DNA of 52,880 bases from Candidatus Pacearchaeota archaeon (GCA_017609885.1 JAFCDB010000013.1:1-52880), one strand, 5' to 3'; counted from the first letter of the stretch, positions 1 to 10,114 are shown. The notes: generated from the sequence alone by a model not told the origin. Made by a program: numbers and translations.

Positions 1-302
1 TATCAAACATTATTTCCAAGAAGTATATCATGAAATTTTGTTGCATATAATTAAAAGAAAAATAAAAGACAAAAAAAGTCATTTGTCTAATTAAGAAAGT
101 TTTGGAAAATGGAGGGGGAGGGGAGGGGCGGTTTCGCGAGAAAGATTCTCTGCGGGAAATTAGTTAATATGTGCAACAATATTAATTGATTATCTCCTAA
201 AAAATTCCTGAGCGACAAGGAGATTTTTTAGATAAGAGGTGATGGCGGTTGATTCTGAGCTTTAACAAATTTTATAAACTAATCTTTTGTGTTTATTTTA
301 TT

Positions 303-375
303 GGGGCTATGGTCTAGTCTGGCATGATCCGAGCTTTGGGAGTTCGTGACCCAGGTTCAAATCCTGGTGGCCCCA
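303..375 (+). tRNA. tRNA-Pro (TGG)
   Basis: Cloverleaf: GGGGCTA/TGGCCCC acceptor, CGAGC-TTTGGGA-GTTCG anticodon arm (TGG), CCAGG-TTCAAAT-CCTGG T-arm; no encoded CCA. Confidence 0.92.
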
Positions 376-444
376 TTTTTTTATTAGAAATTATTGCACT
401 GAAAACTTTAAATAATCCATTGTATAACTTTATACAATTGTAAA

Positions 445-705
445 ATGGAAATAAAAATATTACATTATCCAAAATTAGATTCTATCTTAATGGTTGAAAA
501 GGCAATTCAAAATAGTGAAGACTATCCCACTCGAATGGAATTGTGGAAAAGTTTGCCTAAGCAAATGCAGTATCAAACATTTAAATTAATTTTAGATTAT
601 CTTGAGAGGTCAAATAAGATAATGTTTGAAGAAGATAAGATAGTTTGGATTTTTGCAAATAGCAGGAAACTTAATATGCTGATTAACGAGGCTGTTAGAG
701 TTTAG
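445..705 (+). CDS. hypothetical protein (86 aa); followed in the same frame, after one TAG, by a second ORF
   Basis: ORF with ATG start. Confidence 0.5.
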   Translation: MEIKILHYPKLDSILMVEKAIQNSEDYPTRMELWKSLPKQMQYQTFKLILDYLERSNKIMFEEDKIVWIFANSRKLNMLINEAVRV

Positions 706-1062
706 ATTAAAGAGTTTGTTACAAAATTAAGTGGAAGTTTATTTCACGCAAAAGTTGAAATAGAAAGAGAGTTGAGAGAGGGAAATAAATCCAACGAGAG
801 ATTATATTTATTAATCTTGAAAGCAATTGATTTTCTTAAGGTTGGAAGGAGAGGAGATCCAATATCAAAGAAACTTCTAATTTACAAATATTTCGAAAAT
901 AAATATGGAATTACAAATTTATTTTTAATTAAATCGAGCAGAGAAGCAAGAGCATTTCATACAAATACTTCTCAAAATAAATTTAAGATTTTGCAGATTA
1001 TTTTAGAAGTTTATGAGAGGCATAAAAATTACGAGAAAGTTGGAGGATACAATGAACATTGA
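706..1062 (+). pseudogene. open frame continuing the 445..705 frame after TAG; no ATG in this segment
   Basis: Same frame as the upstream ORF; the only listed start is TTG at 772. Confidence 0.35.
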
Positions 1063-1133
1063 TAGAAATATTCCTTTTTGACAGAATCTCCCCAAATCCC
1101 AAAATTTAAAAACCCTCCACTCAATAAAATATC

Positions 1134-1355
1134 ATGGCGCGCACAAAAAAAGTTAAAGCTTCAGGAAAGCACAAAGTCGGCTATGGAACAAACGTCAGAA
1201 AGAAATTTGTAGCTGTAGAATCAAAGCAGAGGAAAAAGCAAACTTGTCCTTTTTGCAAGAAGCTTGGAGTGAAACGGAAATCAGCTGGAATTTGGAATTG
1301 CAAAAAGTGCAAAAAGACTTTCGCAGGCAGGGCCTATTATTTAGACAATGAATAA
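1134..1355 (+). CDS. rpl37ae: 50S ribosomal protein L37Ae (eL43)
   Basis: MARTKKVKASGKHKVGYGTNVRKK...CPFCKKLGVKRKSAGIWNCKKC zinc ribbon. Confidence 0.93.
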   Translation: MARTKKVKASGKHKVGYGTNVRKKFVAVESKQRKKQTCPFCKKLGVKRKSAGIWNCKKCKKTFAGRAYYLDNE

Positions 1356-1390
1356 ATTTAAATAACCTCAAAATCAGATAATAATATAAA

Positions 1391-1528
1391 ATGGCAGAAT
1401 ACAAATGTTTCAAATGCGGAAAATCAATTTCATCAAAGAAGTTAGGAAAAAGATTCACATGTCCTGGTTGTAACTATAAAATATTTTTCAAGCCGAGGTC
1501 GGCAGTTGTTAAAATAAAGGCAGATTAA
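1391..1528 (+). CDS. rpoP: DNA-directed RNA polymerase subunit P (Rpo12), 45 aa
   Basis: Not in ORF track; translates MAEYKCFKCGKSISSKKLGKRFTCPGCNYKIFFKPRSAVVKIKAD. Confidence 0.85.
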   Translation: MAEYKCFKCGKSISSKKLGKRFTCPGCNYKIFFKPRSAVVKIKAD

Positions 1529-1529
1529 A

Positions 1530-1853
1530 ATGGATGAAGAAATGAATAAACGGGTTCAGAATTTACAGGCACTTGAGCAGGACTTTCAGCAGATTATGAT
1601 GCAAAAGCAGACACTCCAGGTTGAAGCAAATGAAATTAATACAGCATTTGAAGAAATAAGCAAAACAAAAGGAGATGTGTTCAGAGTTTTAGGAAGTATT
1701 ATGTTAAAAGCCAAACCAATAGAGCTGAAAAAAGAGCTCAAGGAAAAAAAAGAATTTTTAGATAAAAGATTAAAAGCAATTGAACAGCAAGAACTTTCTT
1801 ATCGGGAAAATATTGAAAGAATCAGAAATGAATTAATTAGCAAGATGAAATAA
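1530..1853 (+). CDS. pfdB: prefoldin subunit beta
   Basis: Coiled-coil prefoldin beta pattern (MNKRVQNLQALEQDFQQIMMQKQTLQ...). Confidence 0.85.
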   Translation: MDEEMNKRVQNLQALEQDFQQIMMQKQTLQVEANEINTAFEEISKTKGDVFRVLGSIMLKAKPIELKKELKEKKEFLDKRLKAIEQQELSYRENIERIRNELISKMK

Positions 1854-1891
1854 TTAGGTAGTTTTTTATATCTATTTAAATTATTAATCCT

Positions 1892-3235
1892 ATGAAAAAA
1901 ATAAAAAGAGAAAATAAATTAAAGACACTTTCAATATTAATTTTTATAATTTCAATAATTTTCCTAATAAGTTTTTTTTCAATTTCAAGGGGAAATAGCT
2001 ACAAGGGAGAAATTCACCAAGTTCCGGAATCATCAATAGAATTTCTTTATGACTTGACTTATAAAGATGAGAATGGAATCATTGTTTATGAGCAGGAAAT
2101 TTTTGATAGGATTTTTGAAATAATTGACAGTGCAGAAAATTTCATAATTGCGGACTTTTTTTTATTCAAAAGTTCAGAAAAGCAAGTTCACAGAAATCTC
2201 GCAGAAGAACTTACAAGCCATTTAATTAATAAGAAAAAACAAAATCCTAAAATGCCAATTTATTTTACAACTGATTATCTTAATGAAATGAATTTTGATA
2301 ATAGGCACCTGGAAAGATTAAAACAAGAGGGGATAATTGTCAAGTATTATTCTCCTCATAAGACTAAGAATTTTGATGAAGAAACTTGGGTAAATTCCTT
2401 CTGGAAATTATTCAGGGGTAGATTAAATCACCGAAAATTGATAATTGCAGACAGCAAGGATAAAATAGTATCTTTGATTACTTCAGCAAATCCTCATGAT
2501 GAAAGCAGTGCACATTCAAATGTGGCAGTTTATATTGAAGAAAAAATCTGGAAAGATATTTATGATTTTGAAAATGGACTTGGATTAATTGATGAAAAAG
2601 AATTTGAAGGATTTTTTGAAAATGTTTCTGAATCCCAATCTGGAAATATTTCAGTGCAATTTTTGGCAGATAATGCGCTTGTTAACTCCTTTATGAGTGA
2701 AATCGATAATACTGAAAAAGGAGAATCTATAGAAATTATGGTTTTTTATTTGTCGTCTAAAAAGATAATTGGGAAGTTAATTTCTGCGTCTGAAAGAGGT
2801 GTTGATATAAAAATTGTGTTAGACCAAAGCATAAACGCTTTTGGAAAGAAAAAGAACGGAATTCCAAATAAACCTGTTGCGGAAATAATCACTCAAAAAA
2901 GTAAGGGGAAAATTCCTATTCGATGGTATGATTCGCACGGAGAACAATTCCATGTTAAAATGACCATTATTAAAAAGAAAAATAATCAGTCAATTGTTTT
3001 TTTAGGTGCATCTCATTTAGTCAACTATGAAGTTATCAATTATAATTCGCAGGCAGATGTGAAAATTGTTGCAGATAGAAATTCAAAGTTAATAAAAGAA
3101 ACTGAAGGATTTTTTGAGAGGATTTGGGAAAATAAAGCAGGAAAATATACTGTTGAATATGAAGAGTTTAGGGATAATTCTGTTTTGAAAAGATTGTGGT
3201 ATGAAATATGGGAGATTTTGAAATTGATTTTTTGA
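1892..3235 (+). CDS. membrane-anchored phospholipase D-like protein
   Basis: N-terminal TM; HxK motifs HRKLIIADSKDK and HVKMTIIKKK. Confidence 0.8.
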   Translation: MKKIKRENKLKTLSILIFIISIIFLISFFSISRGNSYKGEIHQVPESSIEFLYDLTYKDENGIIVYEQEIFDRIFEIIDSAENFIIADFFLFKSSEKQVHRNLAEELTSHLINKKKQNPKMPIYFTTDYLNEMNFDNRHLERLKQEGIIVKYYSPHKTKNFDEETWVNSFWKLFRGRLNHRKLIIADSKDKIVSLITSANPHDESSAHSNVAVYIEEKIWKDIYDFENGLGLIDEKEFEGFFENVSESQSGNISVQFLADNALVNSFMSEIDNTEKGESIEIMVFYLSSKKIIGKLISASERGVDIKIVLDQSINAFGKKKNGIPNKPVAEIITQKSKGKIPIRWYDSHGEQFHVKMTIIKKKNNQSIVFLGASHLVNYEVINYNSQADVKIVADRNSKLIKETEGFFERIWENKAGKYTVEYEEFRDNSVLKRLWYEIWEILKLIF

Positions 3236-3296
3236 TGTATTGAAATGACTTTCTGACTATAGAAATCTTTATAAAGATTTCAAGTTTACTTCTATC

Positions 3297-3683
3297 ATGG
3301 TGTTTGATAAATTAAAAAAAGCATTTGGTGAGGGCGAAGATTCAGAAGATTATATTGAACTTGATTTAGGGCAGGAACAGAAAAAAGCAAAGGTAAATGT
3401 GCGCCCGTTTGTTTTAAGAAAATTCGACGATGTTAATGAAATCTTGAATTCTCTAAGAGAAGGCTACACAATCGCAGTTATTGATATAAAAGATTTGAGA
3501 AAGAAAGATGTTATTGAGTTGAAAAGGGCGGTTAGTAAAATTAAGAAAACAACTGAGGCACTTGAAGGGAGCATCACTGGTTTTGGGGAAAATATTGTGA
3601 TTGCAACTCCTCAATTTGCTGAGATTAATCTTAATCCTGTGGGGGTTAGTGAAAGTTCGCAGGAAGGGATTGGGACTTATTAA
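3297..3683 (+). CDS. sepF: cell division protein SepF
   Basis: VNVRPFVLRKFDDVNEILNSLREGYTIAVIDIKDL...ITGFGENIVIATP. Confidence 0.88.
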   Translation: MVFDKLKKAFGEGEDSEDYIELDLGQEQKKAKVNVRPFVLRKFDDVNEILNSLREGYTIAVIDIKDLRKKDVIELKRAVSKIKKTTEALEGSITGFGENIVIATPQFAEINLNPVGVSESSQEGIGTY

Positions 3684-3723
3684 GTATCTATAACTATATA
3701 AAATTTATATTCTTTAATTTTTT

Positions 3724-4150
3724 ATGAGTGAGAGATTTAATACCTTTATTAATATAATGGGGGATTGGAGCTTCGTTACTTGCATTACTGATTCCTTTAG
3801 TAATTTTTTTCTATACAGCTCCTAATGAAATAAAAAATCAGACATTAATAATTTTGGGCATAATTTTGTTTGCGTTAGTTATCTTATCAATAATTTATCT
3901 ATTATGGTCAAGATATAGAAAGTTAATTAGAAGTGTTAGTCGAACTGATAATAAAATTTTAGAAATGGAAAAAGATTTAAAGCTTAATGAACTACTAAAT
4001 AACATGGATAAGAGGTTATCAATTCTTGAGGCAGTTTTTCTTATAAAGAAGAATAAAAAGGGAATGGAGTTTGATCCAAGAATACTTATGATTATTATAT
4101 TATTGATATTGTTGTATTTGTTTTTGAAATCTGCAGGATATTTGCCGTGA
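3724..4150 (+). pseudogene. small membrane protein interrupted by a frameshift at a G5 run
   Basis: MSERFNTFINIM in one frame continues as GIGASLLALLIPLVIFFYTAPNEIKNQ... in the frame of ORF 3854..4150. Confidence 0.5.
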
Positions 4151-4459
4151 TTATTCACAATCTTCAGGACAATTACATTCACTTTCCCAATCTTCACAGT
4201 TATTATTACCACAATCTGTGCATATACTTGCTCCTCCCTCGAGAAGATTACACTTCCTATCAAATGAGTTCTTAGAAGCTACTTCTGTTAAACCCTCACA
4301 ACATTCTCTAATTGTAGTCGAAGGATTAGATGCTGCAACTTCTCCTTCTTTTGCACAAGTTAAGGAACCTTGAGTTGCAATTTGAAAAAATGCATAAACT
4401 CCAAAACCTATAATTAAAATTGCAACGATTATAATGCCTATAATCAATCCTCTTTTCAT
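4151..4459 (-). CDS. secreted/anchored Cys-rich small protein
   Basis: Signal/TM N-terminus, C-terminal DCGNNNCEDWESECNCPEDC. Confidence 0.65.
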   Translation of the reverse strand: MKRGLIIGIIIVAILIIGFGVYAFFQIATQGSLTCAKEGEVAASNPSTTIRECCEGLTEVASKNSFDRKCNLLEGGASICTDCGNNNCEDWESECNCPEDCE

Positions 4460-4492
4460 AAAACTATATGGAAATTATTTATATATACCTTT

Positions 4493-4861
4493 CTATTTAA
4501 CACTTGCAACAGAAAAAACCGTCTTCAGCGCAACTATAATTGTTGCAGGAATAAACATTGTGAGCAAAGCATTAAGTATTGTTACAATTAAAATCCCAAC
4601 ATCGCCGACAAGAATCAATCTTTGCTGCCCCATTGAGCTGACTATCACAAGGGAAACTGTTGCGAGCAAGAAAGTCATTGACTCTTTTGCATCATTGCCG
4701 ACACTTACTATTCCAATTATTGTCCCTAATATAGCTAAGGTGAGATAAATCCATTGGTTATATGAAATTAAAACTGTTTTTTGGAAAACACCGAAAGCTA
4801 CAGCTACAATTACCCCTAAAAGAACAGCCCACGCACCCCATAAATTTTCCCGCGATTTCAT
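4493..4861 (-). CDS. small integral membrane protein (four predicted TM)
   Basis: Hydrophobic 122-aa ORF. Confidence 0.6.
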   Translation of the reverse strand: MKSRENLWGAWAVLLGVIVAVAFGVFQKTVLISYNQWIYLTLAILGTIIGIVSVGNDAKESMTFLLATVSLVIVSSMGQQRLILVGDVGILIVTILNALLTMFIPATIIVALKTVFSVASVK

Positions 4862-4949
4862 ATTAAATATAGAATAAAGAAGATTATAAAGTTTGTGATG
4901 ATTTTTGATTTGTGAAAAAGTTTATATAGAATGTTTTTTTAATTGTTTT

Positions 4950-6909
4950 ATGAAAAGAGGTTTAGTAATTGGGGTTTTGTTTTTTGTTTTAGCTATGTCT
5001 CTCTCTCTCTCTCTCTCGTTTCTGCAGCTTGGTGGAATCCGTTTGATTGGTTTGAACCGCAGTTGAGTCCAGGAGATTGTGTTGATAGTGATGGGGGGAA
5101 AAACTATGATGAAGTTGGTATAGCAACCGGAGATTTTAATGGAGAATATGGAGATTATTATGATAGTTGCGGATACCCTGGTCCAAGATATATTTTGAAA
5201 GAATATTATTGTGGAATTGATGGGAATGTAGAAATAGAATATAAATATGACTGCCTTAATGGATGTTCTGCTGGGAAATGTTTACCCTCTGAATGTGAAA
5301 TTGATTCTGATTGTGATGATGGAAAAGAATATTCAATAGATACCTGTGATAATAAACATCAATGCAAATATGATCCTTATCCCCCAATCTGTACAGATTC
5401 AGACGGAGGAACAGCGTTAGGTGTTAAAGGATTTATTCAAGAAACTTATACAACTGTTCTTGGTGTTGATTACCAAAGAAATGGAACAGATTCTTGTTCT
5501 GAAACAAAAATTTTAGAAGAACATGATTGTGATGATCCTGGCTCAGCACATAATCCAAAGCAATACTATTGCAAAAATGGTTGTTTAGAGGGAGCTTGTC
5601 AAGGAACTTTTTCAAATTGTAATCCTGGACAAAAATGTGCATCAACAAACAAACTAGTGTTCCTATCTGGAAATTGTGAAATTGATTATCAGGAAACCAG
5701 GAATTGTAGATATGGTTGTTCAAATGATAAATGTAAATCAGCTTGGGGAATTGAGGTATTGAGATTTATAATGCTAGATCCCGCCGAGATCCCTTATAAT
5801 CATATTATATTAGATAATAGCTCTGTGATGTTTAATGTTACCTTAAAGAACAACGCAAATAGGAGACTAACAAACATTCCAATAACAGTTGACGATAACA
5901 AAGGGTGGAAACAAACAAAAGATATTGATTTCGAAATTGGAGAAGAAAAATCAATCATATTTGAGTTCACTACCTCAGAAAATCAAATATTAAATAATCC
6001 CCACATATTCAATGTATCTTCTGGAAATGAGGGAGATACTTCAATATCTGTCAATTATGATTATTATCTAATAGTTTTAGATAATAATACGCTTTTAGAT
6101 TTATCTCAAGGAGAAGAAAAGCAAGTAATTGTTGGAGAAGAAGAGTATAATGTTTCTATTGCCTACATGGATCCTTCGAGACTTAAATTATATATAAATG
6201 AGGAAGTTGTTTCCTCTTCTAGGGGCAGTTACAATAGATTCCCAAATGGAGGATACTTGGGAGTTTTTGACATCATCTTTCTAGATTATCCTGGAGGACT
6301 TCGACAAGCAACATTCGCACTCGCACCCCCAGGAATAAATGCAACTTGCGAAGACACAGATGATGGAAAAAATTATTCTGTTCCTGGACAAACTTGCTTT
6401 GGGGTTCAATGCGAACAAGATTATTGTATTGAAGGTTGGAGAGATTTAGTGGAATATTATTGTGAGGGAGATGAAATTAAATCTGAGATTATTGAATGCA
6501 CTCCAGAACTTGGAGGCGAGGATTGTATAGATGCTATGTGTACTAATGTTGCTCCTGTACCTCCATGTGATGTCTGTAAAATAGGAACTAAAATTTGTGT
6601 TGATGAAAATTCTTATGAGGAATGCATTTCTCAGGGTGAGTGTTCACATTATGGTGAAACTCAAATGTGTGATGAAGGATCTCTCTGTGAAGACGGAGAA
6701 TGCATCCCAGAAAACGCCTGCACCCAAGTCGGAAAAAGAAAATCAGGAGAATATTGTTCATCTGAAAGAATTTGGGTTGAACAAAAAACCATTGATGAAA
6801 TTTGCCAAAGAGATTTTGAATGTCAGGATTTTGGTATGTTCTCGGAGCACTACTTACTGTCTTAATTGTTTTGTTAGTTGTATTGGGAATTACAATGAAA
6901 AAGAAATAA
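4950..6909 (+). CDS. Cys-rich surface protein; signal peptide and C-terminal TM anchor are out of frame with the body
   Basis: MKRGLVIGVLFFVLAMSLSLSL at 4950 in frame 0; body in the frame of ORF 4943..6865; C-terminal GALLTVLIVLLVVLGITMKKK (6844-6909) in a third frame. Confidence 0.6.
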
Positions 6910-6947
6910 TTTTTGGGAATAGGAAGTTTTATGAGTGATGCTTCTTT

Positions 6948-7184
6948 ATGATAATTATGAAAAAAACAAAAGTAAAAGAGATATTTGGAAAATTGAAATT
7001 GGAAAGTAAAAAAACAACTGAAGAGGCTATAAAGGAGATAGATGAAGGATCATTATCTGAAGAAGAACATGATAAGAAGTTTGAATTAAGACCTGAATTC
7101 ATTGAAAGATTAGAAAGAATAGAGAAAGGAAAGTTCTTTGAATTTAAAAATATAGAAGAATTAAGAAAATCTATCGAGGGATAA
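6948..7184 (+). CDS. small charged antitoxin-like protein
   Basis: 78-aa Lys/Glu-rich ORF; family not established. Confidence 0.45.
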   Translation: MIIMKKTKVKEIFGKLKLESKKTTEEAIKEIDEGSLSEEEHDKKFELRPEFIERLERIEKGKFFEFKNIEELRKSIEG

Positions 7185-7355
7185 ATTTCCCAGGATTTTT
7201 TTAAAGCAATCGCCCAATTTCCTAAATTCCCAAAATTTCCTATTTTCCAAAATTTCCCAAATTTTTAATTTATCTTCGACAAAACTAATTTTAATTTCAA
7301 ATTTTTTTGAATTAATCGAAAAGTTTATAAACCGCTGTAACTGAAAAATTACAAC

Positions 7356-8951
7356 ATGAAATCAAAAACTCTTATGTTTGGATTTTTCGCATTGTTCTTG
7401 ATTGCACTTGTAGCAGCAAGTTTCACAGCAACTCCTTCAACTTTGACTTTCCATCCAGGAGATGCTTCTCACACATTCACAATTACTAACACTGACGAGT
7501 TGACACTTTTAGATATTAGTCCACTTGCACTTTCAATTGAAGGTGAGGACAGCTACATTGTAGCATTTGATTTTACCGGAGATTTAACAGGAATACCTCA
7601 TACAACTCCAAGTGTTATCACAGTAACCCCTTCAACTGAGATCGACTTTTCAAATTTCAATTTAGGAGAAACATATTCTGAAGAACTATTAATAGAAGGA
7701 AATGGAGAAAACCAAACAATGACAATTGCAATTGAAAGAGATTATTGCGAAATTGGAGAAGTAGGAGATTTAAATATTAGAAGAGTAGAATTTGATAACA
7801 AGGGAAAATTTGGAGATGATGATGAATGGTACATGTTTGAAGAAATTGAAGTTGAAATTAAAATTGAAAACAACGGAGACGAAGATATTGATGATGTAGT
7901 TGTTGAATGGGGGTTGTATAATAAGAGAACAAAAGAATTTATAATTGATGATGATGAAAATGATTTTAACCTTGATAAAGATGATGATGAAACAATAACA
8001 TTCTCTTTTGAAATTGACCCAGATGATTTTGAGGAAGATGATGATGAAAATGATTTTGTTTTTTATGTAAAGGCATACAGTGATGATGAAGGAGAAGAAA
8101 ACCAGTGTGTTTCACAAATTGAGAATATTAAAATAATGAGGGACGACAATTTTGTTGTCATAGGAGATATTGACTTTCCGGAAATTGTTCCGTGCGACGA
8201 ACCATTTGAAGTAACTGCAGAAATCTGGAATATTGGAGATGATGATGAAAAAGATATTTATGTTATTGTAAAAAATGACGAGTTAAGTATTCATGAAAAA
8301 ATTCAAGTAGATGATTTAGATATTTTTGATGACGATAAAATTTCATTTGAGTTGACAATTCCTGAAGATGCAGAAGAAAAAACTTATGGATTAATATTCG
8401 AAGTTTATGATGATAACAATCATATTTTTGAAAATGATGATAATGATGAAGCAATTTTCACAGAATTATTTGAAGTTAGTGGAGGATGTAAAATTCCTTC
8501 ATCTGTTGATATTGATGCTTCACTTGAATCAGACGCTGTTGCAGGAAAAGAGACAATTGTTAAAATTATATTGACAAACACCGGAAGCGAACAAACAACT
8601 TATCAAATTTTAGTTTTAGATTATAATGACTGGGCTGAATTAGATTCAATCGAACCTAACTTTATAAGTATTGATGGAGGAGATAGTAGCGAAGTTATAG
8701 TAACTTTAACTCCAAATAAAGATTCTGAAGGAGACAGAGAATTCACAGTTAAAACTCTTTTCGACGAAAATACTGACGAACAAAGAATTAGTGTTCCTGT
8801 TGAAGCATCTCAAGGATTTTTTCCTTCAATAACAGGATTTTCAATTGTAGAAAATATAAAAGACAACTGGTTCATCTGGTTAGTTGGTTTGTTAAATGTG
8901 GTTTTGGTTATTTTAATTGTTGTGATTGCTGTTAAAATTGCGAGGAGATGA
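7356..8951 (+). CDS. acidic surface protein with signal peptide and C-terminal TM plus basic tail
   Basis: Signal peptide, beta-sandwich-like repeats, DDDENDF repeats, C-term ITGFSIVENIKDNWFIWLVGLLNVVLVILIVVIAVKIARR. Confidence 0.8.
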   Translation: MKSKTLMFGFFALFLIALVAASFTATPSTLTFHPGDASHTFTITNTDELTLLDISPLALSIEGEDSYIVAFDFTGDLTGIPHTTPSVITVTPSTEIDFSNFNLGETYSEELLIEGNGENQTMTIAIERDYCEIGEVGDLNIRRVEFDNKGKFGDDDEWYMFEEIEVEIKIENNGDEDIDDVVVEWGLYNKRTKEFIIDDDENDFNLDKDDDETITFSFEIDPDDFEEDDDENDFVFYVKAYSDDEGEENQCVSQIENIKIMRDDNFVVIGDIDFPEIVPCDEPFEVTAEIWNIGDDDEKDIYVIVKNDELSIHEKIQVDDLDIFDDDKISFELTIPEDAEEKTYGLIFEVYDDNNHIFENDDNDEAIFTELFEVSGGCKIPSSVDIDASLESDAVAGKETIVKIILTNTGSEQTTYQILVLDYNDWAELDSIEPNFISIDGGDSSEVIVTLTPNKDSEGDREFTVKTLFDENTDEQRISVPVEASQGFFPSITGFSIVENIKDNWFIWLVGLLNVVLVILIVVIAVKIARR

Positions 8952-8999
8952 AAGATTGTGAAAATTTCTGAGACAAAAGCTTATACAAGTTAAGTTCTG

Positions 9000-9360
9000 C
9001 TACTAGAGAACACTGTGATAGTGTGTTGGGAAACAACTTTCAGATTATGTGCAAGTAAGGAGGCGTTCAGGGTCATAATTTGAATCGTTTATATTTAGAG
9101 GTTCCAGCAAGAAACTGAAGTTGTGACAGATCTTAGAAGAACTCCGATGACTGGGGAATACTTTTAGATCAAGTAATTTTTATATTGATGCGGTTGCAAT
9201 AGTTCCTAAAGAAATGGCAAAATTTGCATATTTAGAAAAAAACTGAAAATCTGCGGAATTTAAATTTTTTAGGAAGAGAAGATACTCCTGAATCGGCTTT
9301 TAGCACGATTCTCAGCAGAAAATACTACAAATCTCTGAAACAATATTTATTTTAATTAAC
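9000..9360 (+). pseudogene. decayed gene; fragments resemble a band 7/SPFH (stomatin-like) protein
   Basis: Peptides in different frames: RFQQETEVVTDLRRTPMTGEYF, SSNFYIDAVAIVPKEMAKFAYLEKN, GREDTPESAFSTILSRKYYKSLKQYLF. Confidence 0.3.
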
Positions 9361-9381
9361 AACATAATTATCCAAATCTAA

Positions 9382-9535
9382 GAAAACCAAATCTGCAAAT
9401 CGTTATCGAATTTTATTGATTAACTAATTCCCTGAAAAAAATCTCCGAGCCCGAGGACAAGCGATTTGACGAGTGGGAATCAAAAGGGTGAAAAAGGCGA
9501 GTCAGGTCACGAGGTTTTATTTCCCTTCATCAAAA
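9382..9535 (+). repeat. dispersed intergenic repeat family R2, copy 1
   Basis: aagaaaaccaaatctgcaaatc...gaatttta...gacgagtgggaatc...aaggcgagtcaggt shared with 18905-19260 (reverse) and 45081-45180. Confidence 0.65.
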
Positions 9536-9595
9536 TCTCTTCCCCAATTTCCCCTTCCCCCAAAATTCTTAAACCTCTTCTTCCTTCTTAATTCA

Positions 9596-10114
9596 ATGAA
9601 AACCCACGAAATAATCAATCTCCTGCTAAGATACACAATCCTCCTAATCTTAGGACTCGGAAACCTCTACTTTATCTACCTTATCTTCACACCATTAACA
9701 ATTTACCCTATCTTCGCTTTCCTCAAAATATTCTATCAAACAACCCTCATAGAAACAACAATCTTAATAGAAAACAAAATCATAGAACTAATTCCTGCAT
9801 GCATTGCAGGCGCTGCGTTTTACTTTCTTATAATATTAAACCTCACAACTAAAATGCCAATTAAAAAACGAATTTACTCTCTCACTTACTCTTTAGCATT
9901 CCTCTTGCTCTTAAACATCTCAAGAATAATTCTTCTAACACTATTTTTTATAAATTCCCTCTCGTTTTTTGACATAACTCACAAAATTTTTTGGTATGGA
10001 TTAAGTACGGTTTTTGTCGTCTGCATTTGGTTTTCTGAAGTAAAAATTTTCAAAATAAAAGACATTCCAATTTATTCAGATATTTTAAGAATCAAATCTT
10101 TAGTGAAATTATGA
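9596..10114 (+). CDS. archaeosortase/exosortase-like membrane transpeptidase
   Basis: Multi-TM protein with the Cys (IPACIAGAAF), Arg (LNISRIILL) and His (DITHKIFWYGLS) pattern; start at ATG 9596, because the longer ORF runs through repeat R2. Confidence 0.75.
   Translation: MKTHEIINLLLRYTILLILGLGNLYFIYLIFTPLTIYPIFAFLKIFYQTTLIETTILIENKIIELIPACIAGAAFYFLIILNLTTKMPIKKRIYSLTYSLAFLLLLNISRIILLTLFFINSLSFFDITHKIFWYGLSTVFVVCIWFSEVKIFKIKDIPIYSDILRIKSLVKL

Noticed and set aside
445-1062. TAG as a pyrrolysine sense codon
   Set aside because: Several ORFs in the window end in TAG and no pyl genes are visible; only a local readthrough or nonsense event is reasonable.
7200-7350. Repeated atttccc(a/t)aaa blocks
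   Set aside because: AT-rich low-complexity intergenic sequence with degenerate period; no clear function.
9473-9595. Longer start of the archaeosortase ORF (MGIKRVKKASQVTRFYFPSS...)
   Set aside because: Sequence is part of dispersed repeat R2 and precedes a good ATG and first TM segment.
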